From Muribaculaceae bacterium (GTDB taxonomy: Bacteria; Bacteroidota; Bacteroidia; Bacteroidales; Muribaculaceae): 47,317 nt of DNA. A model generated the notes under the pieces. That model was not told the DNA's origin. It saw only the letters and a program-made list of their open reading frames with translations, and ran no database searches. This document shows, piece by piece, positions 16,739-26,258 of this stretch (positions are counted from its first letter, which is position 1; every line of letters begins with the position of its first letter). The position numbers and the translations under genes are program-made. The stretch lies in contig VSPE01000017.1 of the NCBI GenBank assembly GCA_009775225.1, forward strand, positions 1 to 47,317. The letters are read 5' to 3'.

Positions 16739-17905
16739 ATGAAGCAGTCCGGTTTCATAGCGGGAGTACGCCGCGAGATAGCGCGCATGGCATCGCGCCG
16801 GATGTATCTGTTCGGCATGGTGCTCGTGCCAATCTTCGTGTCGGTATTCTTCCTGAGCATCCTCAGCCCGGGCCTTCCCGAGCGTGTGCCGTCGGCCGTG
16901 GTGGATATGGACCACTCGCAGATGTCGCGCTCGCTCACCCGCTCTCTCAAAGCACTACAGACCCTCGACGTGCGCGAAGAACTCGAGAGCTACGACGACG
17001 CCCTGCGCAGCGTGCGCAAAGGCTCGGTATTCGGCTTCTTCGTCATCCCCGCCAATTTCGAGCGCGACGCACTCTCGGGCAGACAGCCCACCCTGGAGTA
17101 TTACTCCAATATGACGTACTTCGTGCCGGGCACTCTGGCATTCAAAGGCTTCAAGACGGTAGCCGTGACAACGGCCGGCGGCGTGGTAAAGCAGACGCTA
17201 TCCAGCGTGGGGCTATCGCCCCAGCAGACGGCAGGCCTGCTGCAGCCCGTAGTGGTCGACGAGTTCGCGCTAAACAACCCCTGGATGAGCTACAGCATAT
17301 ATCTGTGCCCATCCTTCATGATGTGCACCTTCGTGCTGATGATAATGCTCATGACGGCGTTCTCTATTACTACCGAAATCAAATACGGCACCTCGGTGCA
17401 GTGGCTCGCCACCGCCCGCGGCCACATGGGCCTGGCACTGATATCCAAGCTGCTGCCGCAGACTGTGGTGTATAGTTCGGTGGGGCTGTTCATGCTGTGG
17501 CTGCTCTTCGGCTTCTCGCACATGCCTCTGCACGGCTCGCTCGGCTGGATGATAGCGGCTACGCTGCTTACGGTCGCGGCCTCGCAGACCTTCGCCACCT
17601 TCATCGCCTGCGTGGTTCCCAACACGCGCCTGTCGCTCACTATATGCGCGCTCTTCGGCATACTGTCGTTCTCCTTCACCGGCTTTTCGTTTCCGGTACA
17701 GAGCATGTACGGCTTCCTGGGCGTGTTCAGCTGGCTTGCACCGATAAGGTACTGGTTCCTCATATATATCAACGAGGCACTCAACGGCGTGGCGCTCTAC
17801 TATTCGCGCTACTACTTCGTGGCCCTTCTGCTCTTCCTCGTCGGCCCCGTGCTGATGATGTGGAACCTCAAGCGCATGTGCCTCAAACCCGTCTACGTGC
17901 CCTGA
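16739..17905 (+). CDS. ABC-2 type permease, first subunit
   Basis: 388 residues: an N-terminal span (about 20-42), a large external domain (about 45-185) and five to six C-terminal spans, as in the YhiH/YbhR/YbhS exporter permeases. No ATP-binding domain is present in this protein or its neighbours. It ends one base before the next permease gene, so the two products are probably partners. Confidence 0.85.
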   Translation: MKQSGFIAGVRREIARMASRRMYLFGMVLVPIFVSVFFLSILSPGLPERVPSAVVDMDHSQMSRSLTRSLKALQTLDVREELESYDDALRSVRKGSVFGFFVIPANFERDALSGRQPTLEYYSNMTYFVPGTLAFKGFKTVAVTTAGGVVKQTLSSVGLSPQQTAGLLQPVVVDEFALNNPWMSYSIYLCPSFMMCTFVLMIMLMTAFSITTEIKYGTSVQWLATARGHMGLALISKLLPQTVVYSSVGLFMLWLLFGFSHMPLHGSLGWMIAATLLTVAASQTFATFIACVVPNTRLSLTICALFGILSFSFTGFSFPVQSMYGFLGVFSWLAPIRYWFLIYINEALNGVALYYSRYYFVALLLFLVGPVLMMWNLKRMCLKPVYVP

Positions 17906-17906
17906 T

Positions 17907-19100
17907 ATGAAATTTCTGAACAATATACTGCATTGGGCATCGGGCATGGGCCGCGTGTTCCGCAATGAGTTACGCCTCATTCTGGGCGATGTGGGCGTCA
18001 TGCTCTTCTTCTTCGCCCTTCCGCTGGCCTATCCTGTGGTGTACACCCTCATATACAACCCCGAGGTAGTGCGCAAGCTGCCCGTGGCAGTGGTAGACCA
18101 CTCCATGACAGTCGCCTCGCGCGACTTTGTGCGCCATGCCTCGGCAAGCCCTTCTATCGAGATTTTCGCCTACTGCCCCAACATGGCCGATGCCAAGGAA
18201 CTCATGGCCTCGGGCGATGTGTACGGCATCATGGAAATACCCGACGACTACTCCAAATGCCTGGGCCGCGGCGAGCAGGCACACGTGTCATTCTTCGCCG
18301 ACATGAGTCTGCTGCTCCGCTACCGCACCTTCATGGCTGCCCTCACCGACCTGCAGCTCGAACTCACAAGCTCTATCACCGGCGAGCGCATCGACGCCAC
18401 CGGCCTTGAGTCGCTGGCTGGAGGCTCGTCTGGCATGCCTATCGCAAGCCAGAGCAACTTCCTGGGCGACACCGAGCAGGGTTTTGCATCATTTGTAATT
18501 CCTGGTATCGTAATTCTCATCATACAGCAGAGTATGATACTGGGTATATGCCTCATAGGCGGCACCTCGCGCGAACGCCGACGCTCTCACGGCGGCCTCG
18601 ACCCACGCGAAACTACAGGCGCAGGCCCCCTCGCCACCGTGTGGGGCAAGGCTCTCGCTGTGTGCGTGCTCTATATCCCCCTCACTATATATGTGATGCG
18701 CTTCATCCCCGAGATGTTCAATCTGCCGCACTACGGCCGCCCGGTCGACTATATGCTCTTTATCTTCCCCATGCTACTGGCCACCTCATTCCTCGGCCAG
18801 TCGCTGGTGTACTTCATGAAGGAGCGTGAGAGCGCATTTATCATCATAGTGTTCACCTCTGTGATTTTCCTCTTCCTCAGCGGCCTCACATGGCCCCGCT
18901 ACGCCATGAACAGCCTATGGTACTGGCTCGGAAACTGCGTGCCCGCGGTATGGGGTGTGGAAGGCTTCATCCGCATCAACAGCAACGCAGCGACTCTGCC
19001 CGAGACAGGCATCTCGTTCCACGCGCTGTGGATACTCACTGCCGTGTATATGCTCACGGCATGGTGGGTTACAGCCGCTCTTAAAATACGAAAAGATTGA
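17907..19100 (+). CDS. ABC-2 type permease, second subunit
   Basis: 397 residues with the same layout as the gene before it: one span near 30-50, an external domain with SFFADMSLLLRYRTF, then spans from about 195 to the end. The two permeases are distant paralogues and likely form a heterodimer. The stop codon shares one base with the start of the flippase gene. Confidence 0.85.
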   Translation: MKFLNNILHWASGMGRVFRNELRLILGDVGVMLFFFALPLAYPVVYTLIYNPEVVRKLPVAVVDHSMTVASRDFVRHASASPSIEIFAYCPNMADAKELMASGDVYGIMEIPDDYSKCLGRGEQAHVSFFADMSLLLRYRTFMAALTDLQLELTSSITGERIDATGLESLAGGSSGMPIASQSNFLGDTEQGFASFVIPGIVILIIQQSMILGICLIGGTSRERRRSHGGLDPRETTGAGPLATVWGKALAVCVLYIPLTIYVMRFIPEMFNLPHYGRPVDYMLFIFPMLLATSFLGQSLVYFMKERESAFIIIVFTSVIFLFLSGLTWPRYAMNSLWYWLGNCVPAVWGVEGFIRINSNAATLPETGISFHALWILTAVYMLTAWWVTAALKIRKD

Positions 19101-20596
19101 TGGCAGGAATAAAGAGTCTGGCAAAAGACACTGCCATTTACGGCCTCAGCTCCATTGTAGGACGCTTCCTCAACTGGATGCTGGTGCCGCTGTACACTAT
19201 CATGTTTCCGGTGGCCGAGTACGGCGTGGTCACCTTTGTCTACGCCGTGGTGGCCCTTGCAATGGTGGTGCTCACCTACGGCATGGAGACTGGCTTCTTC
19301 CGCTTCGCAAACCACGAGCGCTGGAGCGACCCGATGGAAGTGTACTCCACATCACTGCTCTCGCTCACGGTAAGTTCAACGGCCTTTTTCACACTTATTT
19401 GCGTGTTCATCGAGCCGGTGACACGTGCCATGGAGTGCGAGGGGCATCCGTCGTACGTGCTTATAATGGCCCTGTGCGTGGCTATCGACGCCTTTACGGC
19501 CATTCCGTTCAGCTACCTGCGCTTCGGTAAGCGCCCCATGCGCTTCGCACTCCTGAAGCTTGTGAATATAGGCCTGAACATCGGTCTGAACCTCTTCTTC
19601 ATACTTCTGTGCCCGCTCCTGCTCGAACACGCGCCCGCCACTGTGGAGTGGTTCTACCGCCCCGACTTCGGCATAGGCTACATCTTCCTTGCCAACCTCC
19701 TGGCATCAGCCGTCACACTGGTGATGATACTTCCCGAGCTGCGCGGCTTCCGCTGGCGCTTCAACGGCAAGCTGTGGCGAGAGATGCTGCGCTACTCGGC
19801 GCCCCTGCTGGTGCTCGGCGTGGCCGGCATCATGAACCAGACCGTCGACAAGCTCATGTACCCCTCGCTCGTTAGCGACCCCGACGAAGCCATGTACGGC
19901 TTAGGCATATACGGCGCCAACTACAAGATAGGCATACTGCTGCTGGTGTTCCTGCAGGCCTTCCGCTTTGCCTACGAACCTTTTATATTCTCCCGCAGCA
20001 AAGACGCGCCCGAAGGCCGTAAACGCGCTTACAGCGACGCCATGAAGTATTTCGTAGCCTTCGCCCTGCTCATATTCCTTGGCGTGATGTTCTTCCTCGA
20101 CATAATCAAGTATTTCATCTCGCCGCGCTATTTCAGCGGCCTCAAGGTGGTGCCAATAATAATGCTCGGCGAGCTTTTCTTCGGCATATTCTACAACCTG
20201 TCGGTATGGTACAAGATAACCGACCGCACCGTATGGGGCATGTGGTTCTCGCTCATGGGACTCGCTGTCACGCTTATACTGAATATAGTGCTCGTGCCCC
20301 ACATAGGCTACATGGGCTGTGCCGTGGCCGCGCTGTGCAGCTACGGCGTCATGATGACGGCAAGCTATGTCATAGGCCGCGCCAAGTATCCTATCGACTA
20401 TCACCTGGGCCACATAGGCGCCTTCTTCGGCATTGCGGCTATCCTCTACGGCATCGGGCTATACGCCCTGCCCGCCCTCGGCCTCGGCGATATTGCCAAC
20501 GGCATCATACGCCTGGCTCTCCTTTGTTCCTACGTGCTCGTATTCTGCCGCATAGAACATGTGCATCCGAGCCAGCTCATACCGCACCGCAGATGA
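19100..20596 (+). CDS. Wzx-like polysaccharide flippase (MOP superfamily)
   Basis: 498 residues, about 14 membrane spans, starting at the ATG at 19100 (MAGIKSLAKDTAIYGLSSIVGRF), a typical opening for lipid-linked oligosaccharide flippases. It would move undecaprenyl-linked sugars across the inner membrane. It overlaps the preceding permease stop by one base and the next glycosyltransferase by four, so the polysaccharide and efflux genes form one operon. No polymerase or ligase gene is adjacent, so the glycan is unknown. Confidence 0.85.
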   Translation: MAGIKSLAKDTAIYGLSSIVGRFLNWMLVPLYTIMFPVAEYGVVTFVYAVVALAMVVLTYGMETGFFRFANHERWSDPMEVYSTSLLSLTVSSTAFFTLICVFIEPVTRAMECEGHPSYVLIMALCVAIDAFTAIPFSYLRFGKRPMRFALLKLVNIGLNIGLNLFFILLCPLLLEHAPATVEWFYRPDFGIGYIFLANLLASAVTLVMILPELRGFRWRFNGKLWREMLRYSAPLLVLGVAGIMNQTVDKLMYPSLVSDPDEAMYGLGIYGANYKIGILLLVFLQAFRFAYEPFIFSRSKDAPEGRKRAYSDAMKYFVAFALLIFLGVMFFLDIIKYFISPRYFSGLKVVPIIMLGELFFGIFYNLSVWYKITDRTVWGMWFSLMGLAVTLILNIVLVPHIGYMGCAVAALCSYGVMMTASYVIGRAKYPIDYHLGHIGAFFGIAAILYGIGLYALPALGLGDIANGIIRLALLCSYVLVFCRIEHVHPSQLIPHRR

Positions 20597-21828
20597 AAAT
20601 CACAATCGTAAACCACAGCGACAACCGCGGCGGAGCCGCCATAGTCAGCCTCCGCCTCATGGAAGCTCTGCGCGACGCCGGGCACGACGCCGTGATGCTC
20701 GTGGCACACAAATACACCAACCACCCTCATGTGCACGCCATAGAAGCCCGATACCGCCTCAAGGTCTGCTTCGCGGCAGAGCACCTGCAGATACTCGCAG
20801 GCAACGGCCTGCGGCGCCGCGACATGTTCAAGGTTTCTACCGCGGCCTTCGGGCTTCCGCTGAGCCGCCACCCCCTTGTGCGAGGCGCCGATGCCGTGAT
20901 GCTCAACTGGGTAAACCAGGGCATGCTGTCGCTCGACGAAATTGCGCGCATAGCCGCCGAACGGCCCACCGTGTGGACTATGCACGACATGTGGTGCCTC
21001 ACAGGCGTGTGCCACCACGCCGGCACATGCACGCGCTACACCGGCACCCCCGGCTGCGGATGCTGCCCGGAACTGAGCAGCATCCGCAGCCGCGACCTAT
21101 CGCGAAGCACCTGGAGCCGCAAGGTAGAAGCATACCGCAGGCGCCACATACACTTCGTGGCAGTGAGCAGGTGGCTGAGGCTCATGGCATCCGAAAGCTC
21201 GCTCATGCGCGGGCAACGCGTAGACGTAATTCCCAACGCATTCCCCGTCGACAGCTTCCACATAGAGCCACGCCGCAGCCGTGCCGAGCTGGGGCTTCCC
21301 GAAGGCAAAAAGCTTATTATCATGAGCGCAGCGCGCCTCGACACGCCGGTAAAAGGCCTCGACCTCGCTATCGACGCCCTCAACCGCCTCGACCGCAGCG
21401 ACTCCGCCGTGCTTCTGGTGGGCGCCCTGCGGAACCCGCACGCCCTCGACGGGTTACACTTCCCGCACATAGCATACGGCGCCGTGAGCGAGCCCGCATT
21501 GCTGCGCGAGCTCTACGCCCACAGCACCGTGCTTATGTCAACAGCGCGCTATGAGACACTTCCCACCACCCTCATCGAGGGTCAGGCGGCAGGGTGCACA
21601 CCCGTAGCATTCGACAGCAGCGGCCAGTGCGACATTATAAGCAACGCGAAAGAAGGCATCCTCGTGCCCTCCTTCGACACTGCCGCATTTGCCGAAGCCC
21701 TAAACCGCGCGCTCGACACACCCCTTGAGCCGCACGCCCTCCGCGCCTCGGTGGAGCGCCGCTATTCCGACGGCAAAGTGGCAGCCGAATACATCGCCCT
21801 GCTCAACAGGATTACTACTTGCAGATAG
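20593..21828 (+). CDS. Glycosyltransferase, GT4-like
   Basis: 411 residues from the ATG at 20593 (ATGA overlap with the flippase). The opening MKITIVNHSDNRGGAAIVSLRL is a glycine-rich nucleotide-sugar fold. The donor-site segment near residue 335 is EGQAAGCTPVAFDSSGQ. A cysteine cluster (CLTGVCHHAGTC then GCGCCPEL, about 135-160) is seen in a Bacteroidetes subgroup and may bind zinc. Acceptor and donor cannot be told from sequence; the link to the flippase suggests a surface glycan. Confidence 0.88.
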   Translation: MKITIVNHSDNRGGAAIVSLRLMEALRDAGHDAVMLVAHKYTNHPHVHAIEARYRLKVCFAAEHLQILAGNGLRRRDMFKVSTAAFGLPLSRHPLVRGADAVMLNWVNQGMLSLDEIARIAAERPTVWTMHDMWCLTGVCHHAGTCTRYTGTPGCGCCPELSSIRSRDLSRSTWSRKVEAYRRRHIHFVAVSRWLRLMASESSLMRGQRVDVIPNAFPVDSFHIEPRRSRAELGLPEGKKLIIMSAARLDTPVKGLDLAIDALNRLDRSDSAVLLVGALRNPHALDGLHFPHIAYGAVSEPALLRELYAHSTVLMSTARYETLPTTLIEGQAAGCTPVAFDSSGQCDIISNAKEGILVPSFDTAAFAEALNRALDTPLEPHALRASVERRYSDGKVAAEYIALLNRITTCR

Positions 21829-21986
21829 TCTCGGCGAGACCGTTCATGTCCATGCAGGCGGCACGCGGAAGGTCGCCGCACCCGGCAGTAGAAAGGAAGC
21901 ACTGGGCATGTCTGTGTGCATTAAATTCGTTCAGTACAAAATATTGTTCAGGCCGCGCTTGCTCGTAAGCGGAGAGAGGAGGTGTT

Positions 21987-23549
21987 TCAGCCCTGCACGA
22001 TGCCGCCGGTGGTATTTCCCCAGCCGGAGCGGTCGAGGGTGCGGTAGCCTACGGCCTCGCTTACGTGGTGGGGCTGTATGGCTTCGCTGCCGTCGAGGTC
22101 GGCTATGGTGCGGGCTACCTTGAGTATGCGGTCGTAGGCGCGGGCGCTCATGTCGTACTTTTCTATCGCACGCCTCAGGATTGCCATTGCCTCGGGGCTG
22201 AGGGCGCAGTGGCGTGCGGTGAGGCGCGAGGTGAGCTGCGCGTTGCAGTGTATGCCCGGCTCGTCGGCATAGCGGCGAGCCTGCACGGCACGAGCCTTGA
22301 TAACACGCTCGCGTATCGCTTCCGAGCTTTCGCCGGGAGCGCGCTCCGTGAGTTTGTCGAAGGGCACCGGCATGATTTCTATATGGAGGTCGATGCGGTC
22401 GAGCAGAGGGCCTGAAATGCGGCTCATATAGCGGTTCACTGCCCCCGGCAGGCAGGTGCAGTGCTTGGTGGGATGCGTGTAGTAGCCGCAGGGACAGGGG
22501 TTCATGGATGCCACGAGCATGAAGCCCGCGGGATAGTCAACCTGATAGCGTGCGCGGCTCACACTTATATGCCTGTCTTCGAGAGGCTGCCTCAGCACCT
22601 CGAGCACAGTGCGCGGAAACTCGGGAAACTCGTCGAGAAAGAGTATACCGTTGTGCGCTAGCGATATTTCGCCCGGCATAGGATTGGAGCCGCCGCCCAC
22701 CATAGCCACCGGCGAAACGGTGTGGTGGGGGCTGCGGAAGGGGCGCACCGTCATCAGGCGCGAGCCGCGCGGCAGCTTGCCTGCCACCGAGTGTATCTTG
22801 GTGGTCTCGAGTGCCTCGCCAAGCGTGAGAGGCGGCATTATGGACGGCAGGCGCTTGGCCATCATCGACTTGCCGGAACCTGGAGGGCCTATCAGCAGTA
22901 TGTTGTGGCCACCGGCACAGGCCACCTCGAAAGCACGCTTCACATTCTCCTGACCCCGCACGTCGGAGAAGTCGCAGTCGTAGCTCGCGTGAGCCTTGGC
23001 AAACTCGGCGCGCGTATCCACCACCGTAGGCTCTATGGCAATCTTCCCCGAAAGAAAGTCGGCCACCTGAGCGAGAGAGTCGGCGCCGTACACTTCGAGA
23101 TTGTTCACCACGGCGGCCTCTGTAACGTTTGCCGAAGGCACTATTATGCCTTTGAAGCCCTTGGCACGTGCCTCAATGGCCATGGGTAGCACACCTTTTA
23201 CGGGAAGTACGGAACCGTCGAGCGAAAGCTCGCCCAAAATCATATAGTTGCCAAGCCCGGGCGAGGATATTATCTCGGCGCCGGCAAGGATGCCTATGGC
23301 TATGGGGAGGTCGTAGGCGGCGCCTTCCTTGCGCACATCGGCCGGAGCAAGGTTTATCACCACCGAAAAACGGCTTACGTTGTAGCCCGACTGGCTGAGA
23401 GCCGAGCGCACGCGCTCGTGACTTTCCTTGACAGCGGCGTCGGGAAGTCCCACGATAGTGAACTGCAAGCCCTTTCCGACAACAATCTCTACGGTAACAA
23501 CCTGCGCATCGATGCCCCGAAGGGCTGCGGCATAAGTCTTGACAAGCAT
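21987..23549 (-). CDS. yifB: YifB-family magnesium-chelatase-like AAA ATPase (ComM-like)
   Basis: 520 residues. N-terminal Lon-like domain (about 1-190), then an AAA core with Walker A GPPGSGKS (221-228) and Walker B ILFLDEFPEF (near 300), then a C-terminal helical domain. ComM members are hexameric branch-migration helicases active in recombination of incoming DNA; in Bacteroidetes the role is untested. One base separates it from the upstream lipoprotein gene on the same strand. An Mg-chelatase role in pigment synthesis is not supported. Confidence 0.9.
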   Translation of the reverse strand: MLVKTYAAALRGIDAQVVTVEIVVGKGLQFTIVGLPDAAVKESHERVRSALSQSGYNVSRFSVVINLAPADVRKEGAAYDLPIAIGILAGAEIISSPGLGNYMILGELSLDGSVLPVKGVLPMAIEARAKGFKGIIVPSANVTEAAVVNNLEVYGADSLAQVADFLSGKIAIEPTVVDTRAEFAKAHASYDCDFSDVRGQENVKRAFEVACAGGHNILLIGPPGSGKSMMAKRLPSIMPPLTLGEALETTKIHSVAGKLPRGSRLMTVRPFRSPHHTVSPVAMVGGGSNPMPGEISLAHNGILFLDEFPEFPRTVLEVLRQPLEDRHISVSRARYQVDYPAGFMLVASMNPCPCGYYTHPTKHCTCLPGAVNRYMSRISGPLLDRIDLHIEIMPVPFDKLTERAPGESSEAIRERVIKARAVQARRYADEPGIHCNAQLTSRLTARHCALSPEAMAILRRAIEKYDMSARAYDRILKVARTIADLDGSEAIQPHHVSEAVGYRTLDRSGWGNTTGGIVQG

Positions 23550-23550
23550 A

Positions 23551-24558
23551 TCAGAGCTCCGTTTTAATTATCGAGTCAGCGACGGCAGCTGCGCGGCTCA
23601 CCGAGGGGCCGCGATAGAGCTGTGTGCCGGCGGTGTCGCATACAATGAAGAAAGGCGTGGCCGGTATACCGAGAGCGTCTACCCCGAAGCCTGCGAGGGC
23701 TCCCGGCGCCCAGCCATGCTTCCATGCGGCGCTGTCGGCGCGTGCGGCACGATGCCAGGTGGCGGTATCCGGGTCGACCGAGTAGTCGAGAATGGCGAGA
23801 TAGCGCCCGTGGCGCTTGTCGAGCGCGCGCATGGCCTCGATTATGGAGTCGTGACGCTCAGGCTCACGCGTGACCATGAGCAGCGAAGCCTTGCGGCTGC
23901 GGGGCGAGAATGTGGCGAGGCTGTCGCGCATGTCGATATAGCGGATGTCGGCCAAAGGCGCGAAAACCTCGTCGCTTACCATACGCTGCAGCAGATATAT
24001 GTAGCCTTCGGTGAGGGCCGACGGACGGGCCTCAGGCGCAATGGCGGCAAGCAAAGAGTCGGCCTCCACAGGCGAGCGCGAGGAATCGTAGGAGTAGAGC
24101 AGCAGCAGCGTGGATACCACATCGGCGGGATTTGCGCGGATGTACGCGGCCACAGCGGTGTTGGCATCGACCCTCAATGCGTCGGCCTTGTCGCGCAAGA
24201 AAGCCGACCAGCGCTCATTGACGGGCGAGCCTCCGGCTTTCACGGCATAGGGGTCGGCGGGGTCGATTTCTATGGTGTAGGTCTCGCCGTTCACCACATA
24301 GAGGCGACCGAGCGGGCGGTATTCATAATCGGTGATTTCGAGGATAGCCGGCTGCGACGACGAAGCGAAGAACTCGAACTCTCCCTCGCGCGCCGCCGTT
24401 ATCTGAGAATGAAACACGCCGTCGGCATAGTAGCCCACACGGAGGTTCTGCGAGGGTTTTCCCTTAATGGTGCCGTTTACTCGGAACTGTTCGGTATCGG
24501 AACAAGCCCCTGCCGCCAGTGCCAGCACAAGAGCGGCAAGATAAAGTATTCGCTTCAT
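23551..24558 (-). CDS. DUF4369/thioredoxin-fold lipoprotein lacking CXXC
   Basis: 335 residues with a lipobox LAAGAC (C19). Residues about 25-115 look like DUF4369 (VNGTIKGKPSQNLRVGYY), common in Bacteroidetes thiol-disulfide proteins. The C-terminal half has a thioredoxin-like pattern ending with GIPATPFFIVCDTAG, where the cis-proline loop IPATP is kept. At the position where WCXXC is expected there is only a MVTREPERHDS stretch, so it has no redox active site. Probably a binding or structural homologue. Confidence 0.75.
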   Translation of the reverse strand: MKRILYLAALVLALAAGACSDTEQFRVNGTIKGKPSQNLRVGYYADGVFHSQITAAREGEFEFFASSSQPAILEITDYEYRPLGRLYVVNGETYTIEIDPADPYAVKAGGSPVNERWSAFLRDKADALRVDANTAVAAYIRANPADVVSTLLLLYSYDSSRSPVEADSLLAAIAPEARPSALTEGYIYLLQRMVSDEVFAPLADIRYIDMRDSLATFSPRSRKASLLMVTREPERHDSIIEAMRALDKRHGRYLAILDYSVDPDTATWHRAARADSAAWKHGWAPGALAGFGVDALGIPATPFFIVCDTAGTQLYRGPSVSRAAAVADSIIKTEL

Positions 24559-24579
24559 AAGAGTATGTTTAGAGTTTGT

Positions 24580-25422
24580 TTAATAATCACTGAAAAGACG
24601 CGGCTTGATAAGGAGGCCTATGCGGAGCTGCGAGTGGAACTTGTTGTACTCGAGCAGACCCTCGCCATAGCCGTTGTAATACTGAAGGAAGAGAAACTGA
24701 TTGTCGCGCTTGAAAATTCGGTACGACAGGTCTATGACAGTGTTCATGCTGCCGAAGCGATGCCGCGGCACCACAGTGATGCCTCCGGCAAAACGTCTGT
24801 CGTCGCTGAGCACCTGAAAGCCCATCTGGAAGAAGCCGCAGTATCGGACTATATCCTTGTTGTTCTGGCCGTCGACTATAGGCGCCCATATCTTGCCGTG
24901 CACCATAAGGTTCTTGGTCACGAACACATTTGCGCAAAGTGCGGCCCTGTTCCACGAGCGCGATTCGATACTGTCGCGGCCATTGCTCTCATGCTCAAGC
25001 AGGAAGGTAAGCTTTCCTATGTAGCGGTTCTTCACAAAGAGCGGTTTTGTGATGCCTATACCGGGGTTGAAATTGAGGTCGGTCATCGGCATGGAGTTCT
25101 GTAGCACGTTCCAGAAGCACTTCTGAGTGTAGAAGAGATACAGGTATGTGCCCCAGGGAAGGGTGGAGCGTGTGAGGCGCTGAGCTATCGAAATCTGAAA
25201 CTTCACATTTGTGTTATCCTTGGTAGCCTTCGGGCCTACCGAGGGGCCGAATATGAAGTAATTATCCTTGTATAGCCCGAAATACGGCTGATTGGAAAAG
25301 TCGCGCTTTACGCTGTCTGCATCGAGCGGGTCGGCGCCCCCTGTCACAAGTATCTGTGCCGAAGCGCCCAAGGCGGCAACCGAAACCGATAATACGAAAA
25401 GTAAGCGGAGAAGGAACTGCAT
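24580..25422 (-). CDS. pldA: Outer-membrane phospholipase A (OMPLA)
   Basis: 280 residues from the ATG at 25422; the longer open frame upstream lies inside the permease gene. Signal peptide ends near ASAQI (residue 23). The catalytic triad is clear: H144 and S146 in EHESNG, and N158 twelve residues later, with the same spacing as H142/S144/N156 in E. coli. It hydrolyses phospholipids that reach the outer leaflet and forms a 12-stranded barrel. It is 14 bases behind the metal permease gene. Confidence 0.9.
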   Translation of the reverse strand: MQFLLRLLFVLSVSVAALGASAQILVTGGADPLDADSVKRDFSNQPYFGLYKDNYFIFGPSVGPKATKDNTNVKFQISIAQRLTRSTLPWGTYLYLFYTQKCFWNVLQNSMPMTDLNFNPGIGITKPLFVKNRYIGKLTFLLEHESNGRDSIESRSWNRAALCANVFVTKNLMVHGKIWAPIVDGQNNKDIVRYCGFFQMGFQVLSDDRRFAGGITVVPRHRFGSMNTVIDLSYRIFKRDNQFLFLQYYNGYGEGLLEYNKFHSQLRIGLLIKPRLFSDY

Positions 25423-25436
25423 TAGCGTGATGTGGT

Positions 25437-26258
25437 TTAATTGTGCAAATATACTGATTTTTTCAGCGACTGCACAATTTTTGCCACCACGAAAGCAGCC
25501 GCCAGCAAGAGCACTATCACCGCCGAACACGGCACATCCACGGCAGCCGATATAAACAGCCCTGCAACAGAGGCGGCAAGCGATATCAAAGCCGACACCA
25601 CAGCAACGGGGACAAAGCGCCTGCACCACACTTCGGCGGTAATCATAGGCAGCGACATCATCGACATAAGCAGCATTATGCCCACCAGACGGATTGTAAG
25701 CACGATACAGAGCGCCACAAGCACCGTCATGACCAAGGATACCATTTTTACGGGGAGACCGCTCACAGCCGCGAAATCGCGGTCAAAGGCCACGGCGACA
25801 ATGGTGCGCCGTTTCCATGCGAAAAACGAGGCCAGCACAAGCGCGTAGGCGCCGAAGGCCCACAGGTCGGGCGTGGAGACTGTGAGGATATTGCCGAAGA
25901 GAAAGGCATTCAGCTCGGGCACGTAGCCGGGAGTCATAAATACGAACAGCACGCCAAGAGCCATGCCGAGAGCCCACACCACAGCTATAGCCGAGTCCTC
26001 GCGCAGTCGCAGGCGGCTCGAAAGAGCATCCACCCCGAGCGAGGAGCCAATGGCGAAGACGGCGGCCATAAGCACAGGGCTTATTCCGAGATAATACCCC
26101 AGGCCGAGACCTCCGAAACATGCGTGCGTGATGCCGCCCGAGATAGCCACCATGCGGCGGCTTATGATGTATGTGCCTATCACTGCCGAGCACACGCTCA
26201 GCAGTGCCACAGCCACAAGGGCCTGCACAAAAAATCCATATTCAAGAAACTGCCACAT
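25437..26258 (-). CDS. Metal ABC transporter permease (ZnuB/MntB family)
   Basis: 273 residues with eight to nine membrane spans and the family pattern SGGITHACFGGLGLGY near residue 40. Members move zinc, manganese or iron with a separate ATPase and binding lipoprotein, neither of which is in this window, so they must be encoded elsewhere. Its 5' end overlaps the small Cys-motif gene by 17 bases. Metal cannot be decided from sequence. Confidence 0.85.
   Translation of the reverse strand: MWQFLEYGFFVQALVAVALLSVCSAVIGTYIISRRMVAISGGITHACFGGLGLGYYLGISPVLMAAVFAIGSSLGVDALSSRLRLREDSAIAVVWALGMALGVLFVFMTPGYVPELNAFLFGNILTVSTPDLWAFGAYALVLASFFAWKRRTIVAVAFDRDFAAVSGLPVKMVSLVMTVLVALCIVLTIRLVGIMLLMSMMSLPMITAEVWCRRFVPVAVVSALISLAASVAGLFISAAVDVPCSAVIVLLLAAAFVVAKIVQSLKKSVYLHN
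25446..25453 (-). promoter_or_regulatory. Candidate internal promoter -7 box for pldA
   Basis: TATATTTG on the minus strand inside the last codons of the permease gene, 23 bases before the pldA ATG. It could give pldA expression separate from the operon. The -33 region contains only a TTG. Confidence 0.45.

Noticed and set aside
20206..20592. Longer version of the glycosyltransferase starting inside the flippase gene
   Set aside because: The extra residues are a shadow of the flippase; the ATG at 20593 overlaps the flippase stop and opens with a typical nucleotide-sugar fold.
25423..25629. N-terminal extension of pldA
   Set aside because: The extension is out-of-frame sequence of the permease gene; the signal peptide starts at 25422.
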